Source: an uncultured Chelatococcus sp.
Lineage (GTDB): Bacteria > Pseudomonadota > Alphaproteobacteria > Rhizobiales > Beijerinckiaceae
Direction of reading: 5' to 3'
Assembly: GCA_937863995.1 (NCBI GenBank)
Contig: CALMIK010000049.1
Span: 1-64,000 of the forward strand
Length of the DNA stretch: 64,000 nt
Positions 9,826-20,196 of the stretch are shown piece by piece; the stretch's first letter is position 1, and every line of letters starts with the position of its first letter. Under the pieces are notes generated by a model. That model did no database searches. It saw nothing but the letters and a program-made list of their open reading frames with translations, and was not told the origin of the DNA. A program made the position numbers and the translations under genes.

Positions 9826-10719
9826 TCACATGTATGTGGCAACAATGACGCGATCCGTTCCGGCAAGATCGGCTATCGTCCGGGCGACAGAAAAGCCGTT
9901 TTGCGCCGCTATCGCCGCCACTGCCGGCGCCTGTCCCTGTCCGAATTCCACGATGACGGCGGCGCCGGGACGCAACAGCCGCGGCGCGTCTGCGAAGATT
10001 TCCCGATAGGCGTCGAGACCATCGGTGCCGCCGTCGAGCGCGAGATGGGGATCGTGCACGCGCACTTCAATCTCGAGCTCGGCGATGACACCCGATTCGA
10101 TGTAGGGCGGGTTGGACAGAATGATGTCGAAACGGCTGGCCGCCAGTCCCGCTCCCCACGATCCGACCGCAAATGACAGCAGGTTACCGACGCCGAGCAT
10201 GTCCGCATTGCGCCGTGCCGCCGTTGCGGCATCGGATGAGATATCAACAGCAAGACCATTGATGTAAACGTCTTTTTTCGTTTGCTGCAATTCATGCAGG
10301 AAGGCGATGGCGATGCAGCCCGATCCGGTGCCGAGATCGAGAAAGCGCAACGTCTCTCCGGGGCGGGCGTCGGCGATGCGCGCGTGCTCGGCGAGCGCCG
10401 CCTCCACCAGCACTTCGGTGTCGGGCCGGGGCACGAGCGTTGCAGGGGCGAGGATAAAGGGCAGGCCCCAGAACTCGCGCTCGCCGAGGATGCGCGCCAG
10501 AGGCTCGCGCGCGGCGCGGCGCGCGGCCATGGCGTCGATTCGCGCCAGCGCCTCGGGCGGAACCGGTTTGTCGGGCCATGCGTAGAGGTCGGCGGTGGAC
10601 AGGCCCGTGGCGTGCATCAGCATCACCCGCGCGTCCAGCGCAGGCTTGTCGATGCCTGCCGCTCGCAGGCGCGACGTCACCCCACGCAAAATTTCCTGGC
10701 GCGACAGGGCGGCGCTCAT
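9826..10719 (-). CDS. prmC: Peptide chain release factor N5-glutamine methyltransferase
   Basis: 297-aa SAM-dependent methyltransferase that methylates the Gln of the GGQ motif of release factors. The N-terminal helical substrate domain (about 1-75) is followed by FWGLPF and PRPDTEVLV, the SAM-binding DLGTGSGCIAIA and the catalytic NPPY (SNPPYIESG). The chosen ATG (MSAALSRQE) lies 13 bp from the prfA stop; a TTG two codons earlier is also possible and has closer spacing to GAGGG. Its substrate gene prfA is immediately upstream in the same transcription unit. Confidence 0.94.
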   Translation of the reverse strand: MSAALSRQEILRGVTSRLRAAGIDKPALDARVMLMHATGLSTADLYAWPDKPVPPEALARIDAMAARRAAREPLARILGEREFWGLPFILAPATLVPRPDTEVLVEAALAEHARIADARPGETLRFLDLGTGSGCIAIAFLHELQQTKKDVYINGLAVDISSDAATAARRNADMLGVGNLLSFAVGSWGAGLAASRFDIILSNPPYIESGVIAELEIEVRVHDPHLALDGGTDGLDAYREIFADAPRLLRPGAAVIVEFGQGQAPAVAAIAAQNGFSVARTIADLAGTDRVIVATYM

Positions 10720-10732
10720 CGTCAATCAGCCC

Positions 10733-11815
10733 TCAGTGCTGGCGCGCGAGCAGCATGGCCTGGTGCTCGGCAATCAGGGCGTCGAGGAGCTGGTCGAGAT
10801 CGCCCATCATCACCTCGTCGAGCCGGTACAGGGTGAGGTTGATGCGGTGATCGGTGACACGCCCTTGCGGAAAATTGTAGGTGCGGATGCGCTCGGACCG
10901 GTCGCCAGACCCCACCTGCAGCTTACGGTCCTCGGCGCGCGCCGCGTCCGCGCGGTTGCGCTCGGCGTCGTAGAGCTTGGCGCGCAGCATGGCCATGGCC
11001 TTGGCGCGGTTGCGGTGCTGGGAGCGCTCGTCCTGCACCAGCACGACGGTGTTGGTGGGGACGTGGGTGATGCGGATCGCCGATTCGGTCTTGTTGACGT
11101 GCTGGCCTCCGGCGCCGCCCGAGCGCATGGTTTCGATGCGCAAGTCGGAATCGTCGATCGAGACGTCGACGTCCTCCGCCTCCGGCAGCACGGCGACCGT
11201 GGCGGCGGAGGTGTGGATGCGGCCCGACGCCTCGGTTTCCGGCACGCGCTGCACGCGGTGCGTGCCGGACTCGAACTTGAGCCGCGCGAACACGCCCCGC
11301 CCCCTGACCTCGGCGATCACTTCCTTATAGCCGCCGGATGTGCCGGGGCTCTCCGACAAAACCTCCACCGACCAGCCGCGCACGGCGGCGTAGCGGGTGT
11401 ACATGCGCAGCAAATCTCCGGCGAAAAGCGAGGCCTCGTCGCCGCCCGTGCCGGCGCGTATTTCGAGTATGGCGCTTTTTTCATCCGCCGCGTCCTTGGG
11501 CAGCAGCATGATGGTCAGTTCACGCGCCGCTTGCGCAAGCTCGTCGACAGCCTGTGGCCGTTCGTCGCCGGCGAAGGCGCGCAGCTCGCGATCCGTCTGC
11601 GGGTCGGCGATCAGCGCCTCGATATCGACGAGGTTGCGGTCTGCCGCCCGGTAAACGTGGATCGCCTCGACGACGGGGGCGAGTTCGGAAAGCTCGCGCG
11701 ACAAGGCGACGAAGGACTCCGAATCGGCGCCGGCAGCGAGTGTGGCGGTCAGCACCGCATGGCGGTCCAGGATAGCGGCCAGCCGTTCCGGCGGCGGAGT
11801 GGATATGTCGGACAT
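10733..11815 (-). CDS. prfA: Peptide chain release factor 1
   Basis: 360-aa class I release factor recognising UAA and UAG. The PCRF domain is N-terminal; the peptidyl-hydrolysis loop has the invariant GGQ ([20 protein letters not shown]), and the C-terminal [20 protein letters not shown] is standard. Length is exactly that of E. coli RF1. It is followed at once by prmC, the enzyme that modifies this GGQ, and preceded by ptsP with a 72-bp gap. Confidence 0.97.
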   Translation of the reverse strand: MSDISTPPPERLAAILDRHAVLTATLAAGADSESFVALSRELSELAPVVEAIHVYRAADRNLVDIEALIADPQTDRELRAFAGDERPQAVDELAQAARELTIMLLPKDAADEKSAILEIRAGTGGDEASLFAGDLLRMYTRYAAVRGWSVEVLSESPGTSGGYKEVIAEVRGRGVFARLKFESGTHRVQRVPETEASGRIHTSAATVAVLPEAEDVDVSIDDSDLRIETMRSGGAGGQHVNKTESAIRITHVPTNTVVLVQDERSQHRNRAKAMAMLRAKLYDAERNRADAARAEDRKLQVGSGDRSERIRTYNFPQGRVTDHRINLTLYRLDEVMMGDLDQLLDALIAEHQAMLLARQH

Positions 11816-11887
11816 TTCTGACAGTTTATAGGGGGCGTCGGGATGTGTCGAGAGTTGGGCCGTTCAAGCCCCGGGCATCGATACACC

Positions 11888-14155
11888 CTACACGGGAATG
11901 CCGCGCGCCGACGCAAACCCGGCAAGCGCCTGCCGCAGCGTGCCCCGGTCGCCTGCCGTGCTCAGCAGGCGGCTGATTTCGGACGAGATCGCCGCCGCGT
12001 CGAGCGACAGCAACATCGCCTTCACCGGGCCGATGGAGGCAGGCGACATCGAGAATGACCGGTAGCCAAGCCCGATAAGCGCCATGGCCTCCAGCGGCCT
12101 GCCGCCGATTTCGCCGCACAGCGTCACCGGCTTGCCCGCCGCGCTCGCCGCATCGTGGATGGTCTTCAGCGCCCGCAGCAATGGCGCGCTCAGCGGGTCG
12201 AACCGCTCCGCAACCTGCCGGTTGTCGCGGTCGGCGGCGAACAGAAACTGCATCAGGTCGTTTGAGCCGATGGACAGGAAGTCGGCCACGCGCACCAGTT
12301 CCTCGATCTGGAAGACGAGGGACGGCACCTCGACCATCACGCCGACGGCAATGGACGAAGGCTCGACATGGCCAAGCTTGCGCAGGTAGGCGAGTTCGCG
12401 CGTCACGATGGCGCGCGCGCGCACGAATTCCTCGACGGTGGCGACCATCGGGAACATGATCTTGAACGCCCGCCCGCCGCAGGCGCGCAGCAAGGCGCGG
12501 ATCTGCGCCCGCAGGAGGCCGGGGCGATCGAGGCCGATGCGGATCGCCCGCCAGCCGAGCGCCGGGTTCTCCTCATCCACCGTCTGCATGTAGGGCAGCA
12601 CCTTGTCGCCGCCGATGTCGAGCGTGCGGAAGGTCACCGGCGCGCCGGCCAGCTCGTCAAGCACCTGCCGGTAGAGCGCTTCCTGCTCGCCGGTCGAGGG
12701 CATGCGCTCGGCGATCATGAACTGAAGCTCGGTGCGGAACAGGCCCACGCCTTCGGCATTGGTTTCGTAGACATGGGGCAGGTCGACCAGCAACCCCGCG
12801 TTGAGGTTGAGGGAAATGCACTCGCCATCGAGCGTCACCGACGGCAGGTCGCGCAGGGTCTTGTATTGCTCCTGCCGGCGCGCGCGCAGACGCGCTTTCT
12901 CGGCGTAGGCGGCCTCGACGTCGGGCTGGGGACGCACCTGCACGTCGGCCGCCGCGCCGTCGACGATGATGGCGTCGCCCGTTTCGACGAGCCCGGTGAT
13001 GCCCGCGATCTCGCTCACCGCCGGAATGCCAAGCGCCCGCGCCACAATGGCGATGTGGCTCGCGGCCCCGCCTTCCTCGAGCACAAGGCCGCGCAGGCGC
13101 GAGCGGTCGTAGTCGAGCAGCGCCGCAGGCCCCATGGAGCGGGCGATCAGCACGGCATTTTCCGGCAGATCCTCGCGCGAGACGCCGAACTGCTCGCCCG
13201 CCAGCGCGTGCAGCAGCCTGTCGGACAGCTCGTCGAGATCGTGCAGGCGGTCGCGCAGATAGGGATCGGTCTGGCGCAGTATCCGCGCCCGCACGTCCGA
13301 CTGCACCCGCTTCACAGCGGCCTCCGCCGTGAGGCCGGTCGTCACGACCTCGCGCACACGCCTGATCCAGCCCTGGTCGTTGGCGAACATGCGCACGGTT
13401 TCGAGCACGTCGCGATGCTCGCCGTGGTGGGCGATGTCGCCCCGTTCCACCAGTCGATCGATAGTCTCGCGCACAGCGGCGATGCCCTCGTCGAGGCGAT
13501 AGAGCTCGTGCTGGGGGTCGTCGGCGATGATGTCCTTCACCACGATGCGCGGCTCGTGCAGCACCGCGTGGCCGAGGCCGACGCCGTCCGCAAGCGCAAC
13601 GCCGTGAAGATGCAGCGACCGGCGCACCGCGATGCCGGCGCCCGGCTGCGCCAGCGCCTGCAACTCGCCCGAGGCGATCATCTCCGCCAGCACCATGGCC
13701 GTGGTCTGGAGCGCCTCGATTTCCTCTTCTGTATAGGTGCGCTGCGCCAGGTTCTGGACCACGAGCACACCGAGCGTGTTGCCCGCGCGCAGGATCGGCA
13801 CGCCGAGGAAGCTGTGGTAGATCTCTTCGCCGGTTTCGGGCTTGTAGGAAAAGGCAGGGTGCTGCTGCGCGTCAGAAAGCGCCAGCGGCTCCGCATCGCG
13901 CGCGATGGTGCCGACGATGCCTTCGCCGAGCCGCATGGTCGTCAGGTGGACGGCTTCCGGGTTGAGGCCTTCGGTGGCGTACAGCTCCAGCGTGCCGTCG
14001 ACGCGCAGGACGTAGACGGAGCAAACTTCCGCGACCATGTTGGAAGCGATGACGACGACAACCTTGTCCAGCCGCTCCTGCGCGCTGACGGGTTCCGCCA
14101 TGACTTCACGCAGTCGGCGCAAAAGCAATCGTGGGCTCCCCAACGCTCCCCGCAT
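11888..14155 (-). CDS. ptsP: PEP-protein phosphotransferase EI-Ntr (PtsP)
   Basis: 755-aa enzyme I of the nitrogen PTS. An N-terminal GAF domain (about 25-165), which senses nitrogen state in rhizobia, precedes the EI domains. The phospho-acceptor is His367 in GGAASHIAIVARALGIPAV. The PEP-binding barrel has LFRTELQFM, the NDLMQF block and the catalytic Cys in TLCGEIGG. It starts the phosphorelay EI-Ntr to NPr to EIIA-Ntr, which regulates potassium uptake, nitrogen metabolism and PHB in alphaproteobacteria. The order lysC-ptsP-prfA-prmC on one strand is typical. The ATG follows GGGAACGGG. Confidence 0.95.
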   Translation of the reverse strand: MRGALGSPRLLLRRLREVMAEPVSAQERLDKVVVVIASNMVAEVCSVYVLRVDGTLELYATEGLNPEAVHLTTMRLGEGIVGTIARDAEPLALSDAQQHPAFSYKPETGEEIYHSFLGVPILRAGNTLGVLVVQNLAQRTYTEEEIEALQTTAMVLAEMIASGELQALAQPGAGIAVRRSLHLHGVALADGVGLGHAVLHEPRIVVKDIIADDPQHELYRLDEGIAAVRETIDRLVERGDIAHHGEHRDVLETVRMFANDQGWIRRVREVVTTGLTAEAAVKRVQSDVRARILRQTDPYLRDRLHDLDELSDRLLHALAGEQFGVSREDLPENAVLIARSMGPAALLDYDRSRLRGLVLEEGGAASHIAIVARALGIPAVSEIAGITGLVETGDAIIVDGAAADVQVRPQPDVEAAYAEKARLRARRQEQYKTLRDLPSVTLDGECISLNLNAGLLVDLPHVYETNAEGVGLFRTELQFMIAERMPSTGEQEALYRQVLDELAGAPVTFRTLDIGGDKVLPYMQTVDEENPALGWRAIRIGLDRPGLLRAQIRALLRACGGRAFKIMFPMVATVEEFVRARAIVTRELAYLRKLGHVEPSSIAVGVMVEVPSLVFQIEELVRVADFLSIGSNDLMQFLFAADRDNRQVAERFDPLSAPLLRALKTIHDAASAAGKPVTLCGEIGGRPLEAMALIGLGYRSFSMSPASIGPVKAMLLSLDAAAISSEISRLLSTAGDRGTLRQALAGFASARGIPV

Positions 14156-14568
14156 CAGCCCGTTCCCATTCCGCCCGTTTTCGTCGGGCCGTCATTCACC
14201 GGTCGCGATCCGCGACTCACCACGCGAACCTCCAGCATTCGTTCCCCGGGGTATAACCAAGGTTGACGGGCCACCGCAAGCAGCCGTGCGAAAGAATTCC
14301 CGGCAGCCCATTGCTGCATTTTCTGTTCGGACGGGCAACATGTGCTTCCGCGGTTCGCTTCCTGCCGCATCGTAACCCAGTATAGCATGCCCGTGCGGTG
14401 CGCTTTGCCACGACGTGCCACGCCCGGCCGGCGGCATTCCATCATATTGCCTTGGCACGTTTTTTGGAACAGCCGTCAGGCTAACAACAAACGCGGCGCC
14501 TGCGTCAATGCGCCGCGCCGGGTTGTTCTCGTTTCAGCGCCTTTCGGCCGGCCGGGCGCGGGTTGCGC
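14156..14568. other. lysC-ptsP intergenic region
   Basis: 413 bp between the lysC stop and the ptsP start. It contains the lysC transcript-end hairpin (14484-14528) and presumably the ptsP promoter. No gene is visible; short open frames here have no protein-like character. Confidence 0.5.
14484..14528 (-). terminator. Candidate intrinsic terminator of lysC
   Basis: Stem GCGGCGC/GCGCCGC (14494-14517) extended by outer AACAAC/GTTGTT pairing. On the minus strand the GC stem is followed by GTTTGTTGTTAG, a U-rich but interrupted tract. It lies 41-85 bp beyond the lysC stop. Confidence 0.5.
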
Positions 14569-15843
14569 TCAGGCCTTTGCCTGGGCTGCCGGCTGCTGTG
14601 CGTCGGGCTTCTTGTCCAGCCCGTAGAGCGAGTGCAGCGTGCGCACGGCCAGCTCGGTGTATTCCGAATCGATCAGCACCGAGAACTTGATCTCGGACGT
14701 CGTGATGGCGCGGATGTTGATGCCCTTGTCGGCCAGCGCCCGGAAGCCCTTCGCCGCAACGCCCGCGTGGCTGCGCATGCCGATGCCGATGGCGGAGATC
14801 TTCACCACGTCGGTCGCCCCCTGCAGGGTCGCGTACTTGATGGTGTCGCGGTTATCCTCGAGGATCTTGCGCGCGCGCTCAAAGCTCGACGCCGGCACCG
14901 TGAAGGTGATGTCGGTGGTGGTGGTGTCGTCGGACACGACCTGGATGATCATGTCGACGTTGATGTTGGCGTCGGCGAGCGGGCCGAAGATCGAGGCTGC
15001 GATGCCCGGATGGTCGGCAACGCGACGCAGCGTGATCTGCGCTTCGTCGCGCGAGAAGGCGATGCCGGTGACGACCTGCTGTTCCAAAATATCCTCCTCG
15101 TCGCAAATCAGGGTGCCGGGCCGCGGGGACGCCGGATCGTCGAAGCTGGAGCGCACGAAGGTGCGCACGTTATGGATCATCGCGAGCTCTACCGAGCGCA
15201 CCTGGAGCACCTTGGCCCCGAGCGAGGCCATTTCCAGCATTTCCTCGAAGGACACGCGGTCCAGCCGGCTGGCGTGGGGCACCACGCGCGGATCGGTGGT
15301 GTAGACGCCGTCGACGTCCGTGTAGATGTCGCAGCGATCGGCCTTGACCGCCGCGGCGATGGCGACCGCGCTGGTGTCGGAGCCGCCGCGCCCGAGCGTC
15401 GTGATGCGGCCGGAGGCTTTGTCGATACCCTGGAATCCGGCAATCACCGCGACCTGGCTCTGCTTCTCGAACCCGTCGATGAGCGCGGTGCCGTCGACGC
15501 CCGTGATGCGGGCCGAGCCGTGCGCGCCGTCGGTCAGGATGGGGATCTGCCAGCCGAGCCACGAGCGCGCGTCGAGGCCGAGCTGCTGCAACGCAATGGC
15601 CAGCAGCCCTGCCGTCACCTGCTCGCCGGAGGCGACGACCGCGTCGTACTCGCGCGCATCGTGCAGGGGCGACGCATCGCGGCACCACTCGACGAGCTCG
15701 TTCGTCTTGCCCGACATGGCCGACACGACGACAGCAACCTGATGCCCGGCATCCACCTCGCGTTTCACATGCCGGGCCACGTTGCGGATGCGATCCATAT
15801 TGGCGACGGACGTGCCGCCGAACTTCAATACCAGACGGGCCAT
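14569..15843 (-). CDS. lysC: Aspartate kinase
   Basis: 424-aa aspartokinase, first step to lysine, threonine and methionine. It begins MARLVLKFGGTSVAN (the KFGGTS kinase motif); the open frame extends far upstream without family content. The catalytic domain has RGGSDTSAVA and the DVDGVYTTDPR block; two C-terminal ACT domains (from about residue 265) carry feedback inhibition by lysine or threonine. Length fits the monofunctional alphaproteobacterial enzyme. It is transcribed away from ubiG, with a 198-bp shared promoter region. The ribosome site is weak. Confidence 0.95.
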   Translation of the reverse strand: MARLVLKFGGTSVANMDRIRNVARHVKREVDAGHQVAVVVSAMSGKTNELVEWCRDASPLHDAREYDAVVASGEQVTAGLLAIALQQLGLDARSWLGWQIPILTDGAHGSARITGVDGTALIDGFEKQSQVAVIAGFQGIDKASGRITTLGRGGSDTSAVAIAAAVKADRCDIYTDVDGVYTTDPRVVPHASRLDRVSFEEMLEMASLGAKVLQVRSVELAMIHNVRTFVRSSFDDPASPRPGTLICDEEDILEQQVVTGIAFSRDEAQITLRRVADHPGIAASIFGPLADANINVDMIIQVVSDDTTTTDITFTVPASSFERARKILEDNRDTIKYATLQGATDVVKISAIGIGMRSHAGVAAKGFRALADKGINIRAITTSEIKFSVLIDSEYTELAVRTLHSLYGLDKKPDAQQPAAQAKA

Positions 15844-16041
15844 GATGGGTTCAGGTTCACTTTCCGTAGCAATACCGCGCGACACGCGGTGGAGGATCTG
15901 GCATTCAGCCGGTGAAGACGGCATGAAAGGCGTGTATAGATGCCGAGCAACCCACGCCGTGTCAATGGCGCGGGCGGGCTGCGCGCAATATTGGAACGAG
16001 TTTAGACTTATAGTCGGCGCGTGAGTCGGCGGGGAGGGGCC

Positions 16042-16815
16042 ATGACAGGCGATCTGGGACGGACGGCGGGCGATCCGCGCAACACTTCCGGCACGGTCGA
16101 TCCCGACGAGGTCTCCCGCTTCGACCGGCTGGCCGAAACCTGGTGGGACGAGCGCGGGCCGATGCGCCCGCTGCACCGCTTCAACCCGGTCAGGGTGGGG
16201 TACATTCGCGACCTCGCCGCGAATCATTTCGGGCGCGACATTCGCGCCGCCGCGCCGCTCGCCAGCCTTTCCGTGCTCGACATCGGCTGCGGCGGCGGCG
16301 TGCTGTCCGAGCCGCTGGCGCGGCTTGGCGCGTCCGTCTCCGGCCTCGATCCGGCGGAGAAGAACGTCGCCGTCGCACGCACGCACGCGGAGGGGCAGGG
16401 GCTTGCCATCGATTATCGCGCCGAGACGGTGGAGAGCGTCGCCGCGCGCGGCGAGACCTTCGACATCGTGCTGGCGATGGAGGTGGTGGAGCATGTCGCG
16501 GACGTCGCCGCCTTCGTCGCCGCCACCGCTGCCGTGGTGAAGCCCGGCGGCCTTCTGTTCATGGCCACGCTCAACCGGACGGCGAAATCCTTCGCGCTCG
16601 CCATCGTCGGGGCCGAATACATCCTGCGCTGGCTGCCGCGCGGCACGCACGACTGGCACAAGTTCGTCACGCCGGACGAGCTCGCCGGCGCCATCACCCG
16701 CAACGGCCTCGCCATCACCGACAGAAAAGGCGTGGTCTACAACCCGCTGGGCGACACCTGGCGGCAGTCCCCGGACATGTCGGTCAACTATATGTTGGCG
16801 GCCGCGCGCGTCTGA
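16042..16815 (+). CDS. ubiG: Ubiquinone biosynthesis O-methyltransferase UbiG
   Basis: 257-aa SAM-dependent methyltransferase performing both O-methylations of ubiquinone synthesis at the inner membrane. The SAM-binding motif is VLDIGCGGGVLSEPLARLG, followed by GLDPAEKNV, and the family end LGDTWRQSPDMSVNYML is intact. I use the ATG placed 2 nt after GGGGAGGGG rather than the GTG seven codons earlier. It is divergent from lysC, as in many alphaproteobacteria. Its last 28 bp overlap the 3' end of the convergent yihY-type gene. Confidence 0.94.
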   Translation: MTGDLGRTAGDPRNTSGTVDPDEVSRFDRLAETWWDERGPMRPLHRFNPVRVGYIRDLAANHFGRDIRAAAPLASLSVLDIGCGGGVLSEPLARLGASVSGLDPAEKNVAVARTHAEGQGLAIDYRAETVESVAARGETFDIVLAMEVVEHVADVAAFVAATAAVVKPGGLLFMATLNRTAKSFALAIVGAEYILRWLPRGTHDWHKFVTPDELAGAITRNGLAITDRKGVVYNPLGDTWRQSPDMSVNYMLAAARV

Positions 16816-17702
16816 TTGCCGCGCCCAGCGCGGGCGCGGGCTTCGTTGTCGAGCGACATGATGGCGGCGTTCAGCTCCGCGCCGTAGATGAAGATCGCCG
16901 CCAGCATGTAGAGAAACACCAGCACGATCATGCCCGAGGCAAGGCCGGCATAGGTCGAGACGTAGTTGCGGGCGAAGCTGTCGAGATACATGCCGAAGGC
17001 GGTGCCGGCGACGAGCCACAGCACCAGCGTCACCGCCACGCCCGGCAGGATGGTCAGGAGCGTGCGCCGCTCGCCCACCGGCGTGTCGCGGCCGCGCAAC
17101 CGTTCGCTCGGCAGCCACATGTGGCCCACGATCAACGCGACGATGATGACGAGGGTCGCGACGGAGAAGCGGGCTGCCACTACCAGGCTCTGCAAGGGCG
17201 CCAGTGCCGGCACGAGCTCTATCGCCGCGCGCCACAGCAGCGGCCCCAGCACGACGAGGAACGAGAACACGATCAGCACTCCCGCCCCGCCGATGACGTA
17301 ACCGAAGGCTTCGAGCCGCGTCAGCCACCACGCACGCGTCTCGGTTACCTCGTAGGCGCGGTTGAGGCCGATGCGCAGCGCCTCGACGCCGTTCGACGAG
17401 AAGTAGAGCGCGAGCAACGCGCCGACAGTCAGCAGGTCGCCGCGCTGAACGGTCAGCACCTGATGGATTTCACGCGAGATCGGTTCCGCGACTTCCTTTG
17501 GCCATGCCTCCAGCATCAGGTCGGTGACGGAATCGGCCAGGCCTTCGGCCTGGAAAGTGGAGGCGAGGGCGGCGATGAGGATCACGAACGGGAACAGCGA
17601 CATGAGCGCCGACAGGGCGATGTGGCTGGCAATGGCCCAGCCGTCGTGTGCGTCGAACCGGCGCAACGTCAGCCGGATCACCTTCAACAACCGGATCGCC
17701 AT
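16788..17702 (-). CDS. YihY/BrkB family inner membrane protein
   Basis: 304-aa protein of the YihY/virulence factor BrkB family with about six membrane segments (near residues 30-50, 90-110, 135-160, 180-200, 220-240, 255-280). Family features include ALMSLFPFVILIAAL in segment one, the YFSSNGVEALRIGLNRAY loop and the final AAIFIYGAELNA. Function is unsettled despite early tRNA-processing names. It ends inside the ubiG 3' end (28-bp tail-to-tail overlap). The C-terminus RARAGRGNQTRAAANI is basic. Confidence 0.88.
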   Translation of the reverse strand: MAIRLLKVIRLTLRRFDAHDGWAIASHIALSALMSLFPFVILIAALASTFQAEGLADSVTDLMLEAWPKEVAEPISREIHQVLTVQRGDLLTVGALLALYFSSNGVEALRIGLNRAYEVTETRAWWLTRLEAFGYVIGGAGVLIVFSFLVVLGPLLWRAAIELVPALAPLQSLVVAARFSVATLVIIVALIVGHMWLPSERLRGRDTPVGERRTLLTILPGVAVTLVLWLVAGTAFGMYLDSFARNYVSTYAGLASGMIVLVFLYMLAAIFIYGAELNAAIMSLDNEARARAGRGNQTRAAANI

Positions 17703-17828
17703 GGGGCCTCCATGCTGCGCCGTCCGTCAGACCGGCCATTGCGATGAACGGAACTGATAGCACATCCGTTCCCGCATGGCTGTGTCCGGCGCAGCCCAGC
17801 CTGGGAAAAACACAGGGGCAACAGCAGA

Positions 17829-17858
17829 TAAAAAAAGCGCCGGAGAAGGCTCCGGCGC
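17829..17858 (-). terminator. Intrinsic terminator of the fab operon
   Basis: Perfect 9-bp stem GCGCCGGAG/CTCCGGCGC with an AAGG loop, followed on the minus strand by a run of U. It lies 25 bp beyond the fabI stop and ends the fabA-fabB-fabI unit. Confidence 0.9.
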
Positions 17859-17882
17859 TCTGTCGATGACAGGAAGAGGCCT

Positions 17883-18719
17883 TTATTTCGCCGCTGCTTC
17901 CGGGGCGGCTTCCGTTGCATCGAGCGCCTTCAGCGTCTCGGTGCGGGGCATCGAAATGATGTTGTAGCCCGAGTCCACATAGTGGATCTCCCCGGTCACA
18001 CCGGTCGAGAGGTCGGAGAGCAGATAGGCCGCCGTGCCGCCGATTTCCTCGATAGTGACGGTGCGCCGCAGCGGCGAGTTCGCCTTCTGATAGGAGAACA
18101 TCAGCCGCGCATCCGAGATGCCCGCGCCCGCGAGCGTGCGCACCGGGCCGGCGGAGATGGCGTTGACGCGGATGGCATGGGGGCCGAAGTCGTTGGCGAG
18201 ATAACGCACCCCCGCCTCCAGCGCCGCCTTGGCCACGCCCATGACGTTGTAGTTCGGCATCACCCGCGTCGAGCCGCCGTAGGTCAGCGTCAGGATGGAG
18301 CCGCCGTTGGGCATGATCGCCGCCGCGCGCTTCGTCACTTCCGTGAACGAGAAGGCCGAAATCAGCATCGTGCGGGCGAAGTTCTCGCGCGTGGTATCGG
18401 CGTAGCGGCCCTTGAGCTCACTCTTGTCGGAGAAGGCGACTGCATGCACCACGAAGTCGATGCTGCCCCAGCGCTCCGCCAGCGCCGCGAACACGGCGTC
18501 GACCGAGCCGATGTCCTCGACATCGCACGGCAGCAGGAAATCCGATCCCGCGCTTGCCGCGAGCGGTGCGACGCGCTTGCGCAGCGCCTCGCCCTGAAAG
18601 GTGAACGCGAGTTCCGCGCCGTGCTCGTGGAGCGCTTTGGCGATGCCCCACGCAATCGAGTGATCGTTGGCGACGCCCATGATGAGGCCGCGCTTACCCT
18701 GCATCAAACCTTTTGTCAC
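17883..18719 (-). CDS. fabI: Enoyl-[acyl-carrier-protein] reductase (NADH) FabI
   Basis: 278-aa short-chain-dehydrogenase-like enzyme completing each fatty acid elongation round. The N-terminus GKRGLIMGVANDHSIAWGIA is the FabI nucleotide-binding signature, and the catalytic YNVMGVAKAALE has the Tyr-X6-Lys motif. The start is a GTG eight bases after GAGGAG, 12 bp past fabB. The C-terminal tail is a short Ala/Glu-rich extension. It is the last gene of the fabA-fabB-fabI operon and is closed by a clear terminator. Confidence 0.96.
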   Translation of the reverse strand: MTKGLMQGKRGLIMGVANDHSIAWGIAKALHEHGAELAFTFQGEALRKRVAPLAASAGSDFLLPCDVEDIGSVDAVFAALAERWGSIDFVVHAVAFSDKSELKGRYADTTRENFARTMLISAFSFTEVTKRAAAIMPNGGSILTLTYGGSTRVMPNYNVMGVAKAALEAGVRYLANDFGPHAIRVNAISAGPVRTLAGAGISDARLMFSYQKANSPLRRTVTIEEIGGTAAYLLSDLSTGVTGEIHYVDSGYNIISMPRTETLKALDATEAAPEAAAK

Positions 18720-18731
18720 GTTGGCTTCTCC

Positions 18732-19955
18732 TCAGGCTTCGAGGCGCTTGAGGACGAGCGTGGCGTTCGTCCCGCCGAAGCCGAAGGAGTTCGACATCAC
18801 GCAGTTGAGCCGGGCGTTGTCGATGCGCTCGCGCACGATCGGCATGTCCGCGAACGCGGGATCGAGTTCCTCGATGTTGGCGCTCTTGGCGATGAAATTA
18901 TTCTCGAGCATGAGCAGCGAGTAGATCGCCTCCTGCACACCTGCGGCACCCAGCGAATGGCCGGTCAGCGACTTGGTGGCCGAAATCGGCGGGCACGCAT
19001 CGCCCGCGCCGAACACGCGGCGGATGGCGTCGATCTCGGGCCCGTCGCCGGCCGGCGTCGAGGTGGCGTGCGGGTTGATGTAGTCCACCGGCACGTTGAC
19101 CGTCGACAGGGCCTGGCGGATGCAGCGCTCCGCGCCCTCGCCCGAGGGGGCTACCATGTCGTAGCCGTCCGAGGTGGCGCCGTAGCCGGCGATCTCGGCG
19201 TAGATCTTCGCGCCGCGCGCCTTGGCGTGCTCCAGCTCCTCCAGAATCAGCACGCCCGCGCCGCCGGCGATGACGAAGCCGTCGCGGTTGGCGTCATAGG
19301 CGCGCGAGGCGGTGGCCGGCGTGTCGTTGTACTTGGACGACATCGCGCCCATGGCGTCGAACAGCACGGACAGGGTCCAGTCGAGCTCCTCGCAGCCGCC
19401 CGCGAACATCACGTCCTGCTTGCCGAACTGGATCAGCTCCGCCGCGTTGCCGATGCAATGCGCCGACGTGGCGCAGGCGGACGAGATGGAATAGTTCACG
19501 CCCTTGATCTTGAACCAGGTGGCGAGCGTGGCCGACGCGGTCGAGGACATGGCCTTCGGCACCGCGAACGGGCCGACGCGCTTGGGGCCCTTGGTGCGGG
19601 TGATGTCCGCCGCGTCCACGAGCGTGCGTGCGGAGGGGCCGCCGGAGCCCATGATGATGCCGGTGCGCTCGTTCGAGATGTCGGCGATATCGAGACCCGA
19701 ATCGGCGATGGCCTGATCCATCGCGATGTGGTTCCAGCCGGTGCCGCCACCGTGGAAACGCATGGCGCGCCGGTCGACGAAGTCCTCCGGCTTGATGGTG
19801 GGAGCGCCATGCACCCGGCTGCGGAAACCCAGATCGGCGTAGTCCTGCGCGAACACAATGCCGGAACGCGCATCGCGCAACGAACCCAGCACCTCCTGCG
19901 CGTTGTTGCCGATGGATGAGACGATACCCATCCCGGTCACCACGACACGTCTCAT
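18732..19955 (-). CDS. fabB: 3-oxoacyl-ACP synthase I
   Basis: 407-aa condensing enzyme required for unsaturated fatty acid elongation. The Cys-His-His triad is intact: Cys161 in SSACATSAH, His in [11 protein letters not shown] and His in [12 protein letters not shown]. It starts [16 protein letters not shown]. It lies 241 bp downstream of fabA, its usual partner in the anaerobic-type unsaturated fatty acid pathway, and 12 bp upstream of fabI. Confidence 0.96.
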   Translation of the reverse strand: MRRVVVTGMGIVSSIGNNAQEVLGSLRDARSGIVFAQDYADLGFRSRVHGAPTIKPEDFVDRRAMRFHGGGTGWNHIAMDQAIADSGLDIADISNERTGIIMGSGGPSARTLVDAADITRTKGPKRVGPFAVPKAMSSTASATLATWFKIKGVNYSISSACATSAHCIGNAAELIQFGKQDVMFAGGCEELDWTLSVLFDAMGAMSSKYNDTPATASRAYDANRDGFVIAGGAGVLILEELEHAKARGAKIYAEIAGYGATSDGYDMVAPSGEGAERCIRQALSTVNVPVDYINPHATSTPAGDGPEIDAIRRVFGAGDACPPISATKSLTGHSLGAAGVQEAIYSLLMLENNFIAKSANIEELDPAFADMPIVRERIDNARLNCVMSNSFGFGGTNATLVLKRLEA

Positions 19956-20196
19956 CGCGAAACTTCCCCTTGATTGTCTTGTGAAGCCGCATGCGGCCCG
20001 GGCCGCATGTCAGCCCCGGCGTGTCGCTGCCCGGGATTGCCGGGCTCGGACGCCGAACTGTTGAAAAGATATAAACCGTTGCCACCGGCGAGCAAACCGT
20101 GGACATGCGCAACACATGTCGCACCGTTGCTGACTAAGGACCACACCGCGCGATATGGCGATGGTCGGCGCCGCTGTCCAGTCGCCGGGGGCGGTA

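Noticed and set aside
17982..19919. 645-codon open frame opposite fabI/fabB
   Set aside because: Same GC shadow effect; no domain content. Similar shadows lie opposite prfA, ptsP, rpsA, ETF-QO, the acyl-CoA dehydrogenase and thiC.
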